Counted from the first letter of the stretch, positions 33,901 through 46,159 are shown. The stretch is 64,000 nt of DNA from Stratiolaelaps scimitus (GCA_019614645.1 JABWDB010000007.1:7267501-7331500), one strand, 5' to 3'. Notes: generated by a model from the letters alone, not told the origin. A program made the numbers and translations.

Positions 33901-36656
33901 CTTATGTTCTCTCATGATGGTTTCCTATATGTGCGTTCATTTGGAGTAATTGCCATCAATTCGCAGCATTATACCGGTATATGATTAACGTCTACACTCA
34001 GCTTAATATGTAGCTGACCGCCAACAATCTTGTCATTGCAGGCAATCGTTCAGCGCAAGGTGACCACGCCAGGTAACTACAAAAGTCTCAATGGCACACC
34101 TGCTATATCATGTTCATACAAGAGTTCATATGGTCTTCTCTATCCACTGGAGAAGGGATTCATCTACGTACATAAGCCGCCTGTGCACATCCGATTCGAA
34201 GAGGTAAAGTATATTTCGCTATTCTCAAAGACATTGTGTACCTCCATCTTGATTGTTATTCTTACCTTATGATTGGTCGGTGCCAACAGACAAGTGGACT
34301 TTACGCTGACCACAAATACATATTCAACCCATCGTATTTAAACGGCTATTTTACTTAGTAGTGGTCCTTGCATTCATTTTCCACCTTCGATATTACGTGT
34401 ACATTTCGAACACTCATACGTTCGATCTGACTGTGGCACTAACGATATGCCGCTGCTTTTGAACTTTATGACGGTCATCGACTTTTTTTAGGTTTCCTCC
34501 GTAAATTTCGCACGTTCGGGCGGTTCGACGCGTTCCTTCGACATCGAGGTAGAGCTGCGCAATTCAATCATGCACACGTTCTCCTCGATTGAGAAAGATG
34601 AATACGGCCGTCTCTACGAGTTCGTCAAAAGTAAAGGACTGAAAATTGGCAACAAGCAGCGCGGCGCCGAGCAGACCTCGACCGGAGCCGATGACATGCT
34701 TGACTCGGATCAGGAAGATGACGCTGCGCCGGACGCGTACCTTCACCGCGTCAAGCGCGAAGCCAAAGCACGCGATGACAACAACGATGATGATGACGAG
34801 GACGAAAGTGATGATGATTTCAACCCGGACAAGGTGGGTGGCCAGTGGTCGCCGCTGGGTACGAAAAGTGAACAGCGGATAGAAATAGAGAAACAAATAG
34901 GGATTCAGCGGGTACAATTGTCTCCCACTTTTACAATTGAATATACCAAATATACCCTGTCAAAAAAAACCGAGACACCGATCTCACGAATGACGATTTC
35001 GGTACACGTTGGGGGGGGGTGCGAATGATTTTGACTAATAAAAATAATAATAATTTTTGTTGCTGCTTTTCCGATATGGCTGCCTGCCTATTGACTTCCA
35101 GGCTTCCGGAGGATCCGACGTCGCTGAGGAATACGATACGGACCATGATTCGTCGTCGAGTGACGATGACGATGAGGAAGGGGAAGATGGCAAGAAGCGG
35201 AAGAAGATCAGAACCAAGACGATTGCGGAACCTGGTAAGTGGTAGCTCGGTTTCTGGTCTTGGGTTACTATTATTATATCTACATTGTATACTAGTGATG
35301 AGTGATTTGTGCTTGTTATCTCATGTGCGGAAAATGCCTCGGACTTCCAATTGCAGAAGTATCTGGTGGCGGTGGCATATGATTGATGCTTTGCTTTGTT
35401 GAAATGTGCACTGATTGAACAAGCGTTTTAGGCGAAACGATCTGACTAAGTCCTCAGAAAGCGTAAAATACCATCTGGCGATGTGATCCCGTGCAGCCAA
35501 GCATTACACTATCCGCCGAGCGTTGATATTATAGAAGCTTGTGTTCATGATATATTATTTCTTGTACTTTTGTTGTTCTAGGCATGGGAAAAAAACGCGA
35601 GAAATCTGAACGTTCCCGAGAGGAGGGCGGTAGCCGGAAAAAACGAAGCCACAAAAAGGACGCCAATGCCCCGAAGCGGCCTCAGACGGCGTACTTCCTG
35701 TGGATGGCCGATAATCGGGATAGAATCAGAAAAGAAAATCCTGGCATGTCAGTGACAGATATTGCCAAGAAGGGTGGCGAAGAATGGAAGGCCTTAGACG
35801 ACAAATCCAAATGGGAGAAAATCAACGAGGAGCTGATGGATAAATACAGGAAGGATATGGAAGAGTACAAGGTAATACGTCATATATATATATAAATATA
35901 TACATATATGTGAAGCCAGCTTACTCAGAATTCATTCGGTTGTCGCAAATAAAGATGGCAGATATCCACTTTTACTATACGGGTACTATGACGAACAATA
36001 AAATGGAGGGGTCACTCAAAGCGAAGCAACACACTACCACTAGCTTTGCAACTCATCATGATATGTATAGCACAAAAGGCGTCCACGACAAGTAAGGAAA
36101 AAAATCCATACGGTGTCTCAAATGGATTCACGACGTGCGTTCGTGTCACGTCTTCTTAGTGCTGAAGTGCCGCCCTTGCTAATAGCAGCGGTCACTGCCG
36201 GTGGCGGTCGCAGTACGCAAGACTGCAGACTGTACCTACACCGTTAATCGATCCTGTTTGTAACTGTCGTCGCGTGATTGTTTATTTCTGTTTTGTTGTC
36301 GTTTTCTTGCATAGGCGAACAAGAAGAGTGATGACGAAGGTTCCGACGGAGCTGGTGGTGGCGATGACAGCAAGAAAAAATCCAAGAAAGTCTCGCCCAC
36401 GAAAAGCGCTTTGACCGGCGGCAGTGGAGCTGGATTCAAGAGCAAAGAGTATATCAGTGATGACAGCAGTGATAGCGCCCGTGGCGGTGGCGCCGGATCG
36501 GGGAAAGAGCCGAAAAAGTCGAAGAGAGCAGGTAAGGCCGGCAAAGCTAACGAGTCGTTCGAGTCACTCAAAGACCACGACGAGGAGATTCTCGATTCGC
36601 CAGAGGCGTCAGCTGGTAGCGGAAGTGGATCAGGATCCGAGATGGAGGCTGATTAG
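30906..36656 (+). CDS. SSRP1: FACT complex subunit SSRP1
   Basis: FACT (SSRP1 with SPT16) is a nuclear histone chaperone that loosens and rebuilds nucleosomes during transcription and replication. Eleven coding exons: 30906-31049, 31268-31402, 31974-32093, 32688-32931, 33170-33341, 33651-33801, 34042-34203, 34492-34833, 35102-35234, 35582-35871 and 36315-36656. All introns are GT-AG and phases join without gaps, giving 744 residues. The N-terminal PH-like domain has NRELSLTGRNWGTVKFD. The middle domain has NEVTLEFHQNDDA, GKTFDYKIP and LDPPIKQGQTRYHFLILLF. An acidic stretch covers about 455-535, one HMG box about 561-631 (NAPKRPQTAYFLW), and a Ser/Gly-rich acidic tail ends SEMEAD. Length and order match animal SSRP1, with arthropod-like details such as FARSGGSTRSFD. 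ATG 30906 is the first base after an acceptor. Confidence 0.97.
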
Positions 36657-37119
36657 AGGCGCAGATCGAACTCACTAGTGCTGAAAATACCGATCATTTC
36701 TTTGTTGGCTAGATCTAAACGCTTTGTCTCGACTTAAGACATCATTGTTCTTCAGGTTGCTCTTGCGACCGTTGTGCGGAGGACTTTATTTGGATATCTC
36801 AGCAACAGTATTGGTACGCCGAAGTGCTTTGTCTGAGTGCTATCTCTCTCGATCATTATCTTGATGAGACTTGAGCCAGGCTTACCTACGTTCGATCTTA
36901 CGAAGGTTCTCACAAAAACTGTCACGTGTGGATAAGTTATGTGACAAAAAGAAACTATAATATTGTCGCTCCATACGCTCATGGGACGCCATCGTAATAA
37001 CTACCTGACCACGTAAAAGATATGTGTTGTCTATATTATTATTGTCGCGCACATTTTAAATGCTCTATTGCCTTCCTCGTTATCTATTGTATTCCACATG
37101 TGCGAATAGGTAACTGTCT

Positions 37120-37125
37120 AATAAA
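37120..37125 (+). terminator. SSRP1 polyadenylation signal
   Basis: AATAAA about 464 bases after the stop codon, followed by a GT-rich run (TTGGTGTTTAATTGTTGTTG). Confidence 0.75.
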
Positions 37126-37129
37126 ATCA

Positions 37130-37740
37130 CTTTGGTGTTTAATTGTTGTTGTGTTTTATTTTCTAGGATTTTACTTATTGTTTGTTTGATATTTGTCAAT
37201 GGATAGTGAAATACTACGGATAACACGCTCAATGAAAGCCATTGTCAAGTTGTTACTAATTGTCTAGTCTACCGTGGCTTTAAGACAATTAGATTACGCA
37301 CATTAATTTTCCAAAGAATCATCGTTTGACCTACAATTGTCAGTACGAAGGCTTCTGAACAAGTTGCCACTAAAGGTTCCAAGGGATTCCTATCTGTGCC
37401 ATCCATATTAATAAATATATGTATACAGAGTACCTTACTCTGTGTACGAGCCTTATAGTGTGGATGATGCGGTACATGATGCAAGATTCACCAGGTCTTT
37501 AAACAGATATTGGATGCGTAGTGACGTGTTATCATACTGCATAACTTAGATGTAGGATTTTGGCGAGACGATTTAATTTCCCTCGTTCCACTGGAGTCGT
37601 AGGAAGTGGCACTGGTGCTATATCATAAATAGGCACAAACCCAACAACGAGATAACCTCAGTCCGGTTGAGCTTAATTGATATCTTCCATTATTAGTTGG
37701 GTTAACACTCTAACACTTACTAACACAGTAACCGTATCAT
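37130..37740. other. intergenic between SSRP1 and the first protease
   Basis: The two genes converge tail to tail here. No gene or repeat of note was seen. Confidence 0.45.
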
Positions 37741-37783
37741 CTAATCAGTTAGTGCACGAAATATTGCTGGATTAGTGGGTACA

Positions 37784-37793
37784 TTTATTTATT
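37784..37793 (-). terminator. polyadenylation signal of protease copy 1
   Basis: Overlapping AATAAA hexamers on the minus strand about 30 bases beyond the stop codon. Confidence 0.6.
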
Positions 37794-37822
37794 TTTATTA
37801 TTGTTGATTTCTTCGAAGGGTT

Positions 37823-39191
37823 TTAGAAGCCCTCCAGATACCAGATTCCACCAGCCATGATATTGCACATGTTCTTGCCGCGGACGATTTTGCCGTAACC
37901 TCCCATGGCCCATCGCGATCCCCAGGAGTTTTTGATCACCCAGTACCTCTTGCCATTCTGAACACCGTAGCCAGTAACGACAACGACGTGATTCGGCTGG
38001 GCGTTGATTGCGATGTCCAAGTCAAATATGCCATCTCCAAGGTCCATGAAATAGTGCTTGTACTGGTTGTCCGCAGCCATTCCGATGACGAAGGGACCCT
38101 TCTGGAGAAGATAGGCTTCAAGTTCATCCTCATTTCTCGGCATAACATGGAAGGGCCTGAGGCGACCGGCAACGAGGCTAGAGGCTTGCACGGGTCTGCA
38201 AGGGCCGTGCCTCTGACTAAATCCAGATGTGTACGGGTACTGGTGCTCCTGAACAACGTCCCTAATATTGTAGTAATCGAACACGGCAGTAGGGAAGCCA
38301 CCTTCACAGCCACCGTTGAAACGGCCTCCCATGAACCTCTTGTATGAGCAATCAACGACGTCCTGCTCGGAAAGGTCAATATTGACTTGGACCTTCCACT
38401 TGAGATAGGCCTCAAGAACACCAGCACCGGCGAACGCGTAGCAGGAGCCACAATTCATTTGGTCGCGGACGGGAGTCATGATACCCTGGCTACGCCAGTC
38501 GAACGCCGGGGGGGCGCTGGGCATCGCATCGATGGAACCGATGGGAATGTCCGAAGCGTTGAGAGCGGGGATGTAGCCCAATGCCCTCTTAGCGAACTCC
38601 TCCGGAGTCAGGTCCGAGTACTGGTTGTGCCGACGGGAGTAGCTCTCGAGACCCTGCTCGTAACGGAGATTATGAGCAGCGATGTCGGCATCACGCTCGA
38701 GGAATCTTGTCATACGCAAGGGTTCCTCGTGGGCCGCGTACTGCTTTGCTGTAATAATCCAGTTATTGAAACAGAAACGAGTATATTGAGACATCGGCAG
38801 AACCTTAACACTGGACCGACTCCAATATTAGAGATATAGTCAACGGGTTTCATAATCTAATTGTGAGACAAACAAGTATCGAGAAACTCATTTGTGTAAC
38901 TGCATGTCTATCGTAGAGATTCGTTTTTCCTCAAGTGCATTTTTCGGTTCTAGTGAATGCATGTCTGGGTTAATCCTACAGTCCTACTTAATAAATTGAA
39001 CTCAGAATGAAAGTCGTTTGGATCTTCATGTATGCCTTAGGGAGACACTCATGTCACTCAGGAAAAAAGTTTAACCAAAACTACTTACCATGAAGAGTCT
39101 TGAAGCTTTCCCATTTGTTGTCATCAGCGGGTGCGGAGACTACTCCAGACACCAATGTGGCAACAAATACGCAGGCTACGAAAGGCCTCAT
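37823..39191 (-). CDS. papain-family (C1A) cysteine protease, copy 1
   Basis: Secreted endopeptidase of the cathepsin family, made as a proenzyme. Exons on the minus strand are 39089-39191 and 37823-38748, with donor CATG|GTAAGT and acceptor TTACAG|CA, giving 342 residues. The signal peptide is residues 1-20 (MRPFVACVFVATLVSGVVSA). The I29-type propeptide is about 27-110, with an ERFNIN-like helix and NQYSDLT. The mature enzyme is about 113-342, with oxyanion Gln131, catalytic Cys137 in CGSCYAF, His288 in NHVVVV and Asn308 in NSWG. All catalytic residues are present. Tyr replaces the usual Trp after the catalytic Cys, and GCEGGFP follows, features I associate with cathepsin C, but the exclusion domain of that enzyme is absent. 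A TATA box lies 53 bases upstream of the start codon, suggesting strong tissue-specific expression, perhaps in the gut (inference). It differs from copy 2 at two residues. Confidence 0.93.
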
Positions 39192-39243
39192 CTTGACAAC
39201 CGTTGTAAACAACTGCTGGTGATTCCAGCCTCAACAACCACTG

Positions 39244-39251
39244 CTTATATA
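39244..39251 (-). promoter_or_regulatory. TATA box of protease copy 1
   Basis: TATATAAG on the minus strand, 53 bases upstream of the start codon, which implies a 5' UTR of roughly 25-30 bases. It is conserved at the same place in copy 2. Confidence 0.7.
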
Positions 39252-39469
39252 CGTTCAACTATGATCACGACTTGTAGGATGTTCTAGTGCGGAGAAATGC
39301 CATAGTCCAGCTTAAACCTCCAGCCGCAACAGATTTGAATGATTACATCAATAACAATCAAGGATCTGATGGACAAGCCTACGATTTGATATAGTACGAA
39401 CAAACATCAACCCAACAACATGTCCTAGATCCGAAGGTCATTTCCTAGCAGACAGGTAGGAAACAGACA

Positions 39470-40320
39470 GGTAACTATTTCTCAAGGTACAGAAATATTT
39501 CAAGGCTCACTCACTCAATCATAGAGTGCCACACGTGTCCAAATCATTGTGAACAAATTTTGTAAGTAGATACATCTAGAAGCCGATACACACGAGAAGA
39601 ACCGTCGTGGAGGTTCATATTATTTTATAATGTCAAAAAACTTGTCCCAATCCAAAGTGTGGACTCAAAACCTTTGGCTATAAAATTTTAAACTCTTCAG
39701 AAGAAGCAAACCCGTAAGAAACCATTTAGTCGGTTGCCCTACAAATATCAGAAAGGTCTTTAGTATAAATTGATTTCATATTATTGTGTGTCTTAATATG
39801 TGCAATAATTAACGACGCAGATGAATTAGATTAATTCTGCAAAAAAGCTTGACGTTCATTTTTATAGTTTGCAGTCCCATTTGGGCCCTTTAATTAGTCA
39901 TCTGCTTCAGAGGAACTCCGTTGTTACACTCGTTGATAATTTCCTCCGTATTGCCTAATCAAAGCTGACGTCGGTCTCGTCGTTGGACGATTTAACACAA
40001 AGAAAAAGCCGGCACCTTTTGCAAATTGTATCTAATATACCTACTTTATTTGACTATAACGGATAATACGTGTATCTCATATTGTCAATGGATAGAGAGA
40101 CACCATAGATAATACGCTGAAACGATGAAAGTAACGCTAGTGTTGCTTACGAATTCATTTAATTGATATTGTGACTAATTACTCGCACACTCCTCATCTA
40201 CGACATTTTTTACGATCAGTCTACGCAGGTCGGTTTTGCAAAAATCATCCTTTGACCCCCAGTTCTCAAGAAGAGATAACACATTTAGTTCTAAACAGGT
40301 TGAAACACAAAAGGTCCCAA
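39470..40320. other. intergenic upstream of protease copy 1
   Basis: No gene, splice-flanked exon or recognised repeat was seen. Confidence 0.4.
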
Positions 40321-40332
40321 ACTCCAGTGTCG

Positions 40333-40445
40333 GCCGAGCCTGGCGGCGTGGTCAATTCGTGTGCAACCGGAGAAGGTCACGTAGGTGGACAGGATTCAGT
40401 CCCCACTATTGCACATTTACCCTTAAGGACAAATTCGTTCCGCAG
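40333..40445 (+). mobile_element. tRNA-derived SINE (family A), decayed
   Basis: It has GAGCCTGGCGGCGTGGTCAA, ACGTAGGTGGACAGGATTCA and CACTATTGCACATTTAC, all variants of the family A head and body. The B box is mutated. Confidence 0.6.
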
Positions 40446-40630
40446 CACGTTATGACAGTTTTGTCGGATCGCACTATTAGCACCGAGCGAGCGAACCAGA
40501 AATTCAGTATTGTCTGTCGGGTATCAATTTCTAACGGCACGGTGATCATATATACGTAGTACTGGTGATACGCTCTGATAGTCCTCGGTACACTTGAAGG
40601 GTAGAGCTGTACTTGATGAGATATGATCCG

Positions 40631-40980
40631 TCGAGCCCGGTGGCCTGGTGGTGCCTTCGTATGCGCAATCGGAGGAGGCACGAACGTAGGTGCACGGGCT
40701 GGATCCTCATCATTTTAAACTCGTTTTCAAGGGTCCGTCTAGAATAGAAGGTTCAACGCGATGGCTTGGACGGTGACTAAATCTTTTGGCTGAAAACAGC
40801 CGGAGACCGCCGGTTCGAGTCCCTAGTTCGACCTGGTGACATATGGACAATTTTAAGCGTTGCAAAAAGCTCCAGTTCCGTAATTAAACCAAAACTCTAT
40901 TGTATTGTTTTACGTAGCAATGCAAAAGCAATACCGTGGATGTTAAATGTTGGCTGTGAATCAGTCCAGAAAACATTTAT
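40631..40980 (+). mobile_element. family A SINE interrupted by a family B SINE
   Basis: The head at 40631-40742 (TCGAGCCCGGTGGCCTGGTG) runs to GGTCCGTCT. A family B copy is then inserted, and the family A tail resumes at about 40912 (TACGTAGCAATGCAAAAG, then GTTAAATGTTGGCTG). In uninterrupted copies GTCCGTCTTACGAAGCAA is continuous (27225 and 44930 regions). Confidence 0.6.
40745..40912 (+). mobile_element. tRNA-like SINE (family B) nested in a family A SINE
   Basis: The A-box-like ATGGCTTGGACGG, a stem GGCTG/CAGCC and B box GGTTCGAGTCC match the family B copy at 2289. Its tail (CCTGGTGACATATG, TTCCGTAATTAAACC, CTATTGTATTGTTTT) matches as well. Confidence 0.6.
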
Positions 40981-40984
40981 GCTT

Positions 40985-42960
40985 GATATGATCTACACCC
41001 GTTGGAAACAAATTGGCTCAGAGTCGAGTTGTTTCTCGGTGATACTCCACAGATGTCTTTCGTCTGATCTTACTGGCGAATCGTTCGCTTTGCTGTTTTG
41101 TTTGCGACGTATGCCATATGTTTTGTAATGATCCTTGGGCAAGCTTGATCATTCTCATTGCATGCAACGCCTATGGATTACCTTCGTTCGCTTGGCGCTT
41201 CGCGTCCCCGATCCCATCTATTATACATCATAAGCACATGGAGCTTCCACCATTCTGTTTGTCCATTGGTCACTATCGCACGTCATCATGCGATAGTCCG
41301 TTACATTTGGTAGGATGCAACTGCCTTTGCCCGTGCCCCAGTCGTCCACAAAACTAGCTACACTAATCTCCCTTTGTAGAAACTGTGCCGAGCATGTGTA
41401 CTGATCTTGAGGGTTTCACGTCAATCAATGTACGTTGGATTGTCTGAAAATTGTGTATCACTTTATTCGGTGCACTCGTAATTGGTACACTCAGAAAGGT
41501 CTACGAATTTATTTATTGATTTGTTTAAGTGTGTGCAAAAAATTGACCTTTTTTTAAAGTTATACCGATTTCTGAATTACACGGCGACTCCTCTCAATGG
41601 AAGTATCGCCGTTCTCGTTATGTACATTTGCTACAAGAGTGGTTTCAATACCATGTCGCATGAGACCATTGTGTCCGTGTTACCCTCAATGGGAGTAGAA
41701 CGCTCGAGGTCACGATTAACGGCTCGTTCTCTACGTCCAGCCTCGCCAGTGCGGGGTGATCCCACGACACAGTCTTCAGCGGCGCTTGGCTTGCACTCAC
41801 TTATGTTCAACGAGAATATATATATATATTGTCCATGCTCGCTTGCCTGCAGCTAAATATTGCGAGGGTTGCAGTCAAGTCTCTCGCGACCTACCTGAGA
41901 TATATGCATGGATCACATTCATATTTCATGTATATTTGTGTTGTTACGTTAAGTGGCGACAGTCAACTGCTTGAGAATACGCAGCAATCGCTTATGGCCA
42001 GCGTTGAGGCCAGATGTGGTTTAAGCAGCCGCTCAATCAAACTAAAATCGATTCACGATAGAATGAACATATCGAAGGAGTTTAGGAAAATTGTCAGAAA
42101 CGGGCCTGTCTTTGATGATCTCGCCATCCTGACGCTCGCATATCCAACAGCTTATTGTTAGGGCCTAAGGTGACAGCTTGCACAGGAAATCAATCACATG
42201 TTCACACGTCAGGTGGTCAGGCGAATGCACGTATGCGTCAATAAAATGTTCACTGTATCCGGACGACTGTGTCAATTGATCCGAATTATTGTATCCTGTG
42301 CAATACTGTATCATCAAATAGTTTACCCATGTTTTCGTCACTTCCTATATGTTTCACATTAAAATCGTACATTTATCCCGTTGCTTGCTTCACTCTCAAC
42401 TGCGGTCGGTGTGTTATACAACTTTGTCCGCATAGTAGCTGTTGCAGTGACTGTAGTTCGACACGAATTCGCTGTTCACCCTTTGAACGTCCACTCTGTG
42501 GATAGACTCGATCCCCACACGTATTTATTTAAATCGGTGTTATTCATTGCTACTGTGACGAACGGATGAGTGGTTCGTCAGATTATGAATGGATAAAAGG
42601 TAGAGAATATGGTGATTTATTATAGAACATGCTTATTCCTCACACGAATGTAAACATTGCTACAAAATGAATGTGTATTCTGGTGTTATTAATAATTAAT
42701 ATAATAAATTGAACATAGCGCGCTAGAGGTCAGGGCGGGCGGGTGGCTTCCTCAGGGTAGACGCACAGACTTCAACTCACTTCGTGTCCGCCACCCACAT
42801 CAGTACACATCTCTCGACAGCCAGTGCGCCATCTTGTGGACACCGGTCTGTCTTCAAACATCCTCGACCGATTCGACTCTCTGCGCTACCCCATCGTCCC
42901 AACAAGACCGAGTGTCTTCCCTTTATTATTCAAGGGTAGTTCGCTTAGTAAGGGCCGCGT
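40985..42960. other. intergenic, no gene supported
   Basis: A few frames of 100-125 codons are open on the plus strand (41482-41856, 41829-42161) but overlap each other and match nothing I recognise. A short TA run lies at about 41816-41829. Confidence 0.35.
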
Positions 42961-42964
42961 CATC

Positions 42965-44130
42965 ACATTATCTTTCTTCCTCTCTTTCGAACAATTCTTA
43001 GGAAGTGGGCTACCGTGCAACGAACGATAGGCGTGCCTCGAAGATCTATCGCACCCTCGGTAATACCAGCAGGAGTGGGACGAACGTGTAAGAATGTGGA
43101 CTTGGAAACATAGAGGCAGTTTGGTTCAAGCCAGCTGGCAAGCACAAGAAGATCTTGGTTGATTTTACGAATTATTCAATCCTCAGGATCAGTTCTACTT
43201 ATGTACAGCGAGGTATCACCTTCGTAGAGGAGGACGTTGCAATGCTGACAACATTGGCTATATCGTTGACAAATATAGAGAAGAGTGTGGGGCGTAGAAG
43301 GCTACCCTGGGGGCATCTCATGTTATTCGGAGAGAGCACGTTTGATAGGGCAACGCGCTGACTACGATTTGCCATGGAGGAGTGTACAAGGATTGTAGAA
43401 TCTTCGGCGAGATTATAAACACGGGGTTTCTGGATGAGAAAATTAGGGCTGACAGAGTCAAAAGTCCTGCGCAGGTCCAGTAGGACTGCAAGCGAGTGCT
43501 GACCGGAGGCCTTTGCTCTGCGTAGGGATTCAGAGAGTTGTACTCTCGGGAGGGTGATGGTATAATGCTTGAGGAAGCCGAACTGGTTTGTGGTGAGAAA
43601 GTTGTGTCCGGCCAGAAATGAACTCAACAGATCAAGGGGAACTCTTTCGACGGTTTTCCCCAATACGGAGGGTACCGCAATTGGTTTTCAATGCTGCAAA
43701 CCTGTTTATCGTCTCCTTTCAAAGTAGGCGTGAAACGGTAATGCTTGAGAGAGTCAGGGAATTCGCACAGTTTTACGCTGTGGTTGATCGATGTCGCTAC
43801 GGGGATGGAAAGTTGTCCGGCACATCTGCGTGAGACGATAACAGGAATCTAGTCGGCAACAGTGGAGGAAGGCTTGCAATTCGAAAGGGTATATTCAATC
43901 CTGTCGAGATGGCAATATGTAAAGTAGAAATGAGACAGTGATGTGGGTGGGAAGGTGGAGGGGATGGTATACGAAGTTTCGCTCTGCGGACCAATATCGA
44001 CGCTAAACGAGAAGTACTTGTTGAGAGCTTCGGGGACATCACAGGTATCAGAGATATCTGCGCCGTTGAACCTCAGAGAGGCGATGGAGGAATAGACGGG
44101 TCCCCTCCTCCCGAGTACGTTATTCATGGA
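42965..44130 (-). mobile_element. degenerate LINE reverse transcriptase fragment
   Basis: Minus strand, several frameshifts. In order it shows the linker (ALNKYFSFSVDIG), DRIEYTLSNCKPSS, the region before RT (EFPDSLKHYRFTPTLKGDD), NQFGFLKHYT, motif A LLDLRRTFDSVSPNFL, motif B region CPQGSLLRPTLFSIFVNDI, a decayed ADD-like GDTSLYISRTDPED, and INQDLLVLASWLEPNCLYVS after it. This is the standard order of a non-LTR retrotransposon RT. It is dead, and no endonuclease was seen here. Confidence 0.8.
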
Positions 44131-44199
44131 CGTTTTCCTCCAGATAGATCATCAGATACTAGCCGTCCGTTTGAATCGACGTTTTGTGAACACAACACA

Positions 44200-44260
44200 A
44201 GTAATTCGACACAAGCAATACCGTGGACTATTGGAAAGAGTCTGCCCAAAAACATTACCT
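44200..44260 (+). mobile_element. SINE family A tail remnant
   Basis: ACAAGCAATACCGTGGAC followed by GAGTCTGCCC matches the tail of family A copies. Confidence 0.4.
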
Positions 44261-44828
44261 GTAAATAAGGCATAATAGGGATCGTCTAAAGGTCACACCC
44301 CCCGTGAGCAAATCAGTTAATTAGATGCTTCTGTTTAGCAATGGCTTAGGCTTACACTCCAACAGTTCTTCCGTTAGGCAGTGGAGGCGAAGCCTAACGG
44401 CGTAAATATATTCGTTCAGCCGAGAAACGAGGTGTCTGGAAATAACGGCAACAAGCGCGAGCAACTAAAGGTATATAGTAGCTTTTTGCTTGGCAATAAC
44501 GAAGTTACAACCGTACCTGCATTCCGTTCGCTGCGATCCGGCGTTTCGATGGCGCCTCCGGGCGCTCCATCGTTCACGCTGCAGAAAGCGAAATAAATAC
44601 ATTTTTCTATTTGGTTCGCAAAAAAAAACTGGTGATTCTTATGTTATTTATAGACTGCATAAAACAAACAGAACAGCAACACATGTTCAACTGGAAAATC
44701 CATTTACAAACAGGAAGAATTCTCAGAGTAAAAATATCTCTAGTGAGTTTCATCCTGCTGAGTTGGCTGGCGACTAATTCTAGCGTTGGCCCTGCAGTTA
44801 TTTATGAGATCGTCTCACGCTGAAATAG

Positions 44829-45004
44829 CGCAACAGTGGCGTGGCACAACGCGCCTCTTTGCAATCGGAAGAGGCACGTAGGTGCTCACACGGGTTCGAC
44901 ACCATCGTTGCACATTTGCATTTAAGGGGGTCCGTCTTACGAAGCAACGCAAATAGAAATTCCGTGAACGTTAAATGTTCGCTGAGAGTCAGCCCGAAAG
45001 CGTT
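44829..45004 (+). mobile_element. tRNA-derived SINE (family A)
   Basis: It contains TTGCAATCGGAAGAGGCACG, a B box GGTTCGACACC, CGTTGCACATTTGCATTTAA, GTCCGTCTTACGAAGCAA and the tail GTTCGCTGAGAGTCAGCCCG. The first part of the head is truncated or diverged. Confidence 0.7.
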
Positions 45005-45080
45005 TATTTAGAGCACAGCTCCTGAGATAGTTTGGCCTAATCTAAAAAAATAAAAGTTTAACTAAGTTGGCCTTGTCTAA

Positions 45081-45781
45081 GGTTGGGCCATAAGTTCCCG
45101 CGGTTCGTTTGAACTTGCTGGCCTTTACACCAAGGTCCTCTCCACTTATCTTGAACCCGACTGGTTTCGAAGCTTTTTCCCGCTCTACACGCCTGCGGGG
45201 TTCTATTTTCGCTGTGAACTGGGTTTCAACTCGAAATCAGGCTCGAAATAAACAAGTGCATTTCCGACACCTGCTTTTCTTCGGCTTTCGCCGTGGTCTG
45301 ACCGCGCCCGCTACAGCAAGGGATATCTGTGCCGTGTATGGCGAAGCAAGTGTGTCTGAAAGGACTGCTCAGGGGCAGTTTGCGAAGTTCAGGTTGGGCT
45401 GCTGTGACCTGGAGGATGCACTACGTAGTGGTCGGCCTGTTGAGTTTGATGAAGACCAACTCAAGGCGTTCGAATGGGAGGTTCTTACGCACCCACCATA
45501 TTCGCGAGAACAACAGATTACCACCTGTTTCGTTCACTGGCGAATTTTTTTAGTGACCGGCATTTCGACGATTCAGAGGACCATGAGCGGGGGTTGGTCG
45601 CCCTTTTCAACTCAAAAGACAACTATTTTTAGAAAAATGGAATCCATCAGCTTATTGAACGATGGGAGGAGGTCGTGAACAACAACGGGGAGTACATAAT
45701 AAATATGTGAATTTGTTTAAATCTATCTGAGTGCGTCATTTTTCCATTGTTCATGACCCCGCGGGAACTTATGGCCCAACC
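45081..45781 (+). mobile_element. internally deleted mariner transposon with perfect terminal repeats
   Basis: The terminal inverted repeats at 45081-45103 and 45759-45781 are identical over 23 bases (GGTTGGGCCATAAGTTCCCG, then CGG). The plus-strand interior encodes the N-terminal DNA-binding part of a mariner transposase (HFRHLLFFGFRRG, ARDICAVYGEASVSERTAQG, CCDLEDALRSGRPVEFDEDQ) and, near the right end, the family's C-terminal pattern (LLNDGRRS, with the RWEEVV-like end in another frame). The catalytic D,D34D domain is missing. At 701 bp it cannot move by itself, but its ends look young. Confidence 0.85.
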
Positions 45782-46159
45782 AAATATATCTGCGTTAGCA
45801 CCCGAACACTGTGCCTCTTCATGATAGAAAGAATGATAATTGAATAGACGTTTTCTCACGGAAATCCTTGAATTTGGTTAATATTGGCGATCCACATGAA
45901 TTAGAAGCTCAAGGAAAGACGGTCATATGGCCAGCTCGATTTACTAAAGAAGTGCGCTTCGTTGGCACTAAACTTCTCAATAAAGTCACCAGTTCACTAG
46001 TATATTCTGCGTCATGCTTAGGCATAAATCGCAAACTGAGGTTACCTCAATCCTATTGGGCTAAATTTTGATGCTGTCCTTTAAAGATGAATCAACAATC
46101 TCCCATTCGAATGGTCCTACCAATCAAGTGCACGAAATGTTGCTGAATAAGTGGGTACG

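Larger units (their letters stand above)
37745..39460 (-). repeat. left unit of the tandem protease duplication
   Basis: This segment is repeated in direct orientation at about 46125-47830. Similarity includes the 3' flank, both exons, the intron, the TATA box and about 200 bases of upstream flank, then fades. Unit length is about 1.7 kb and the offset about 8.38 kb. Confidence 0.85.

Noticed and set aside
41829..42161. 110-codon plus-strand frame
   Set aside because: It overlaps another open frame, lacks a convincing start or splice context and matches nothing I know.
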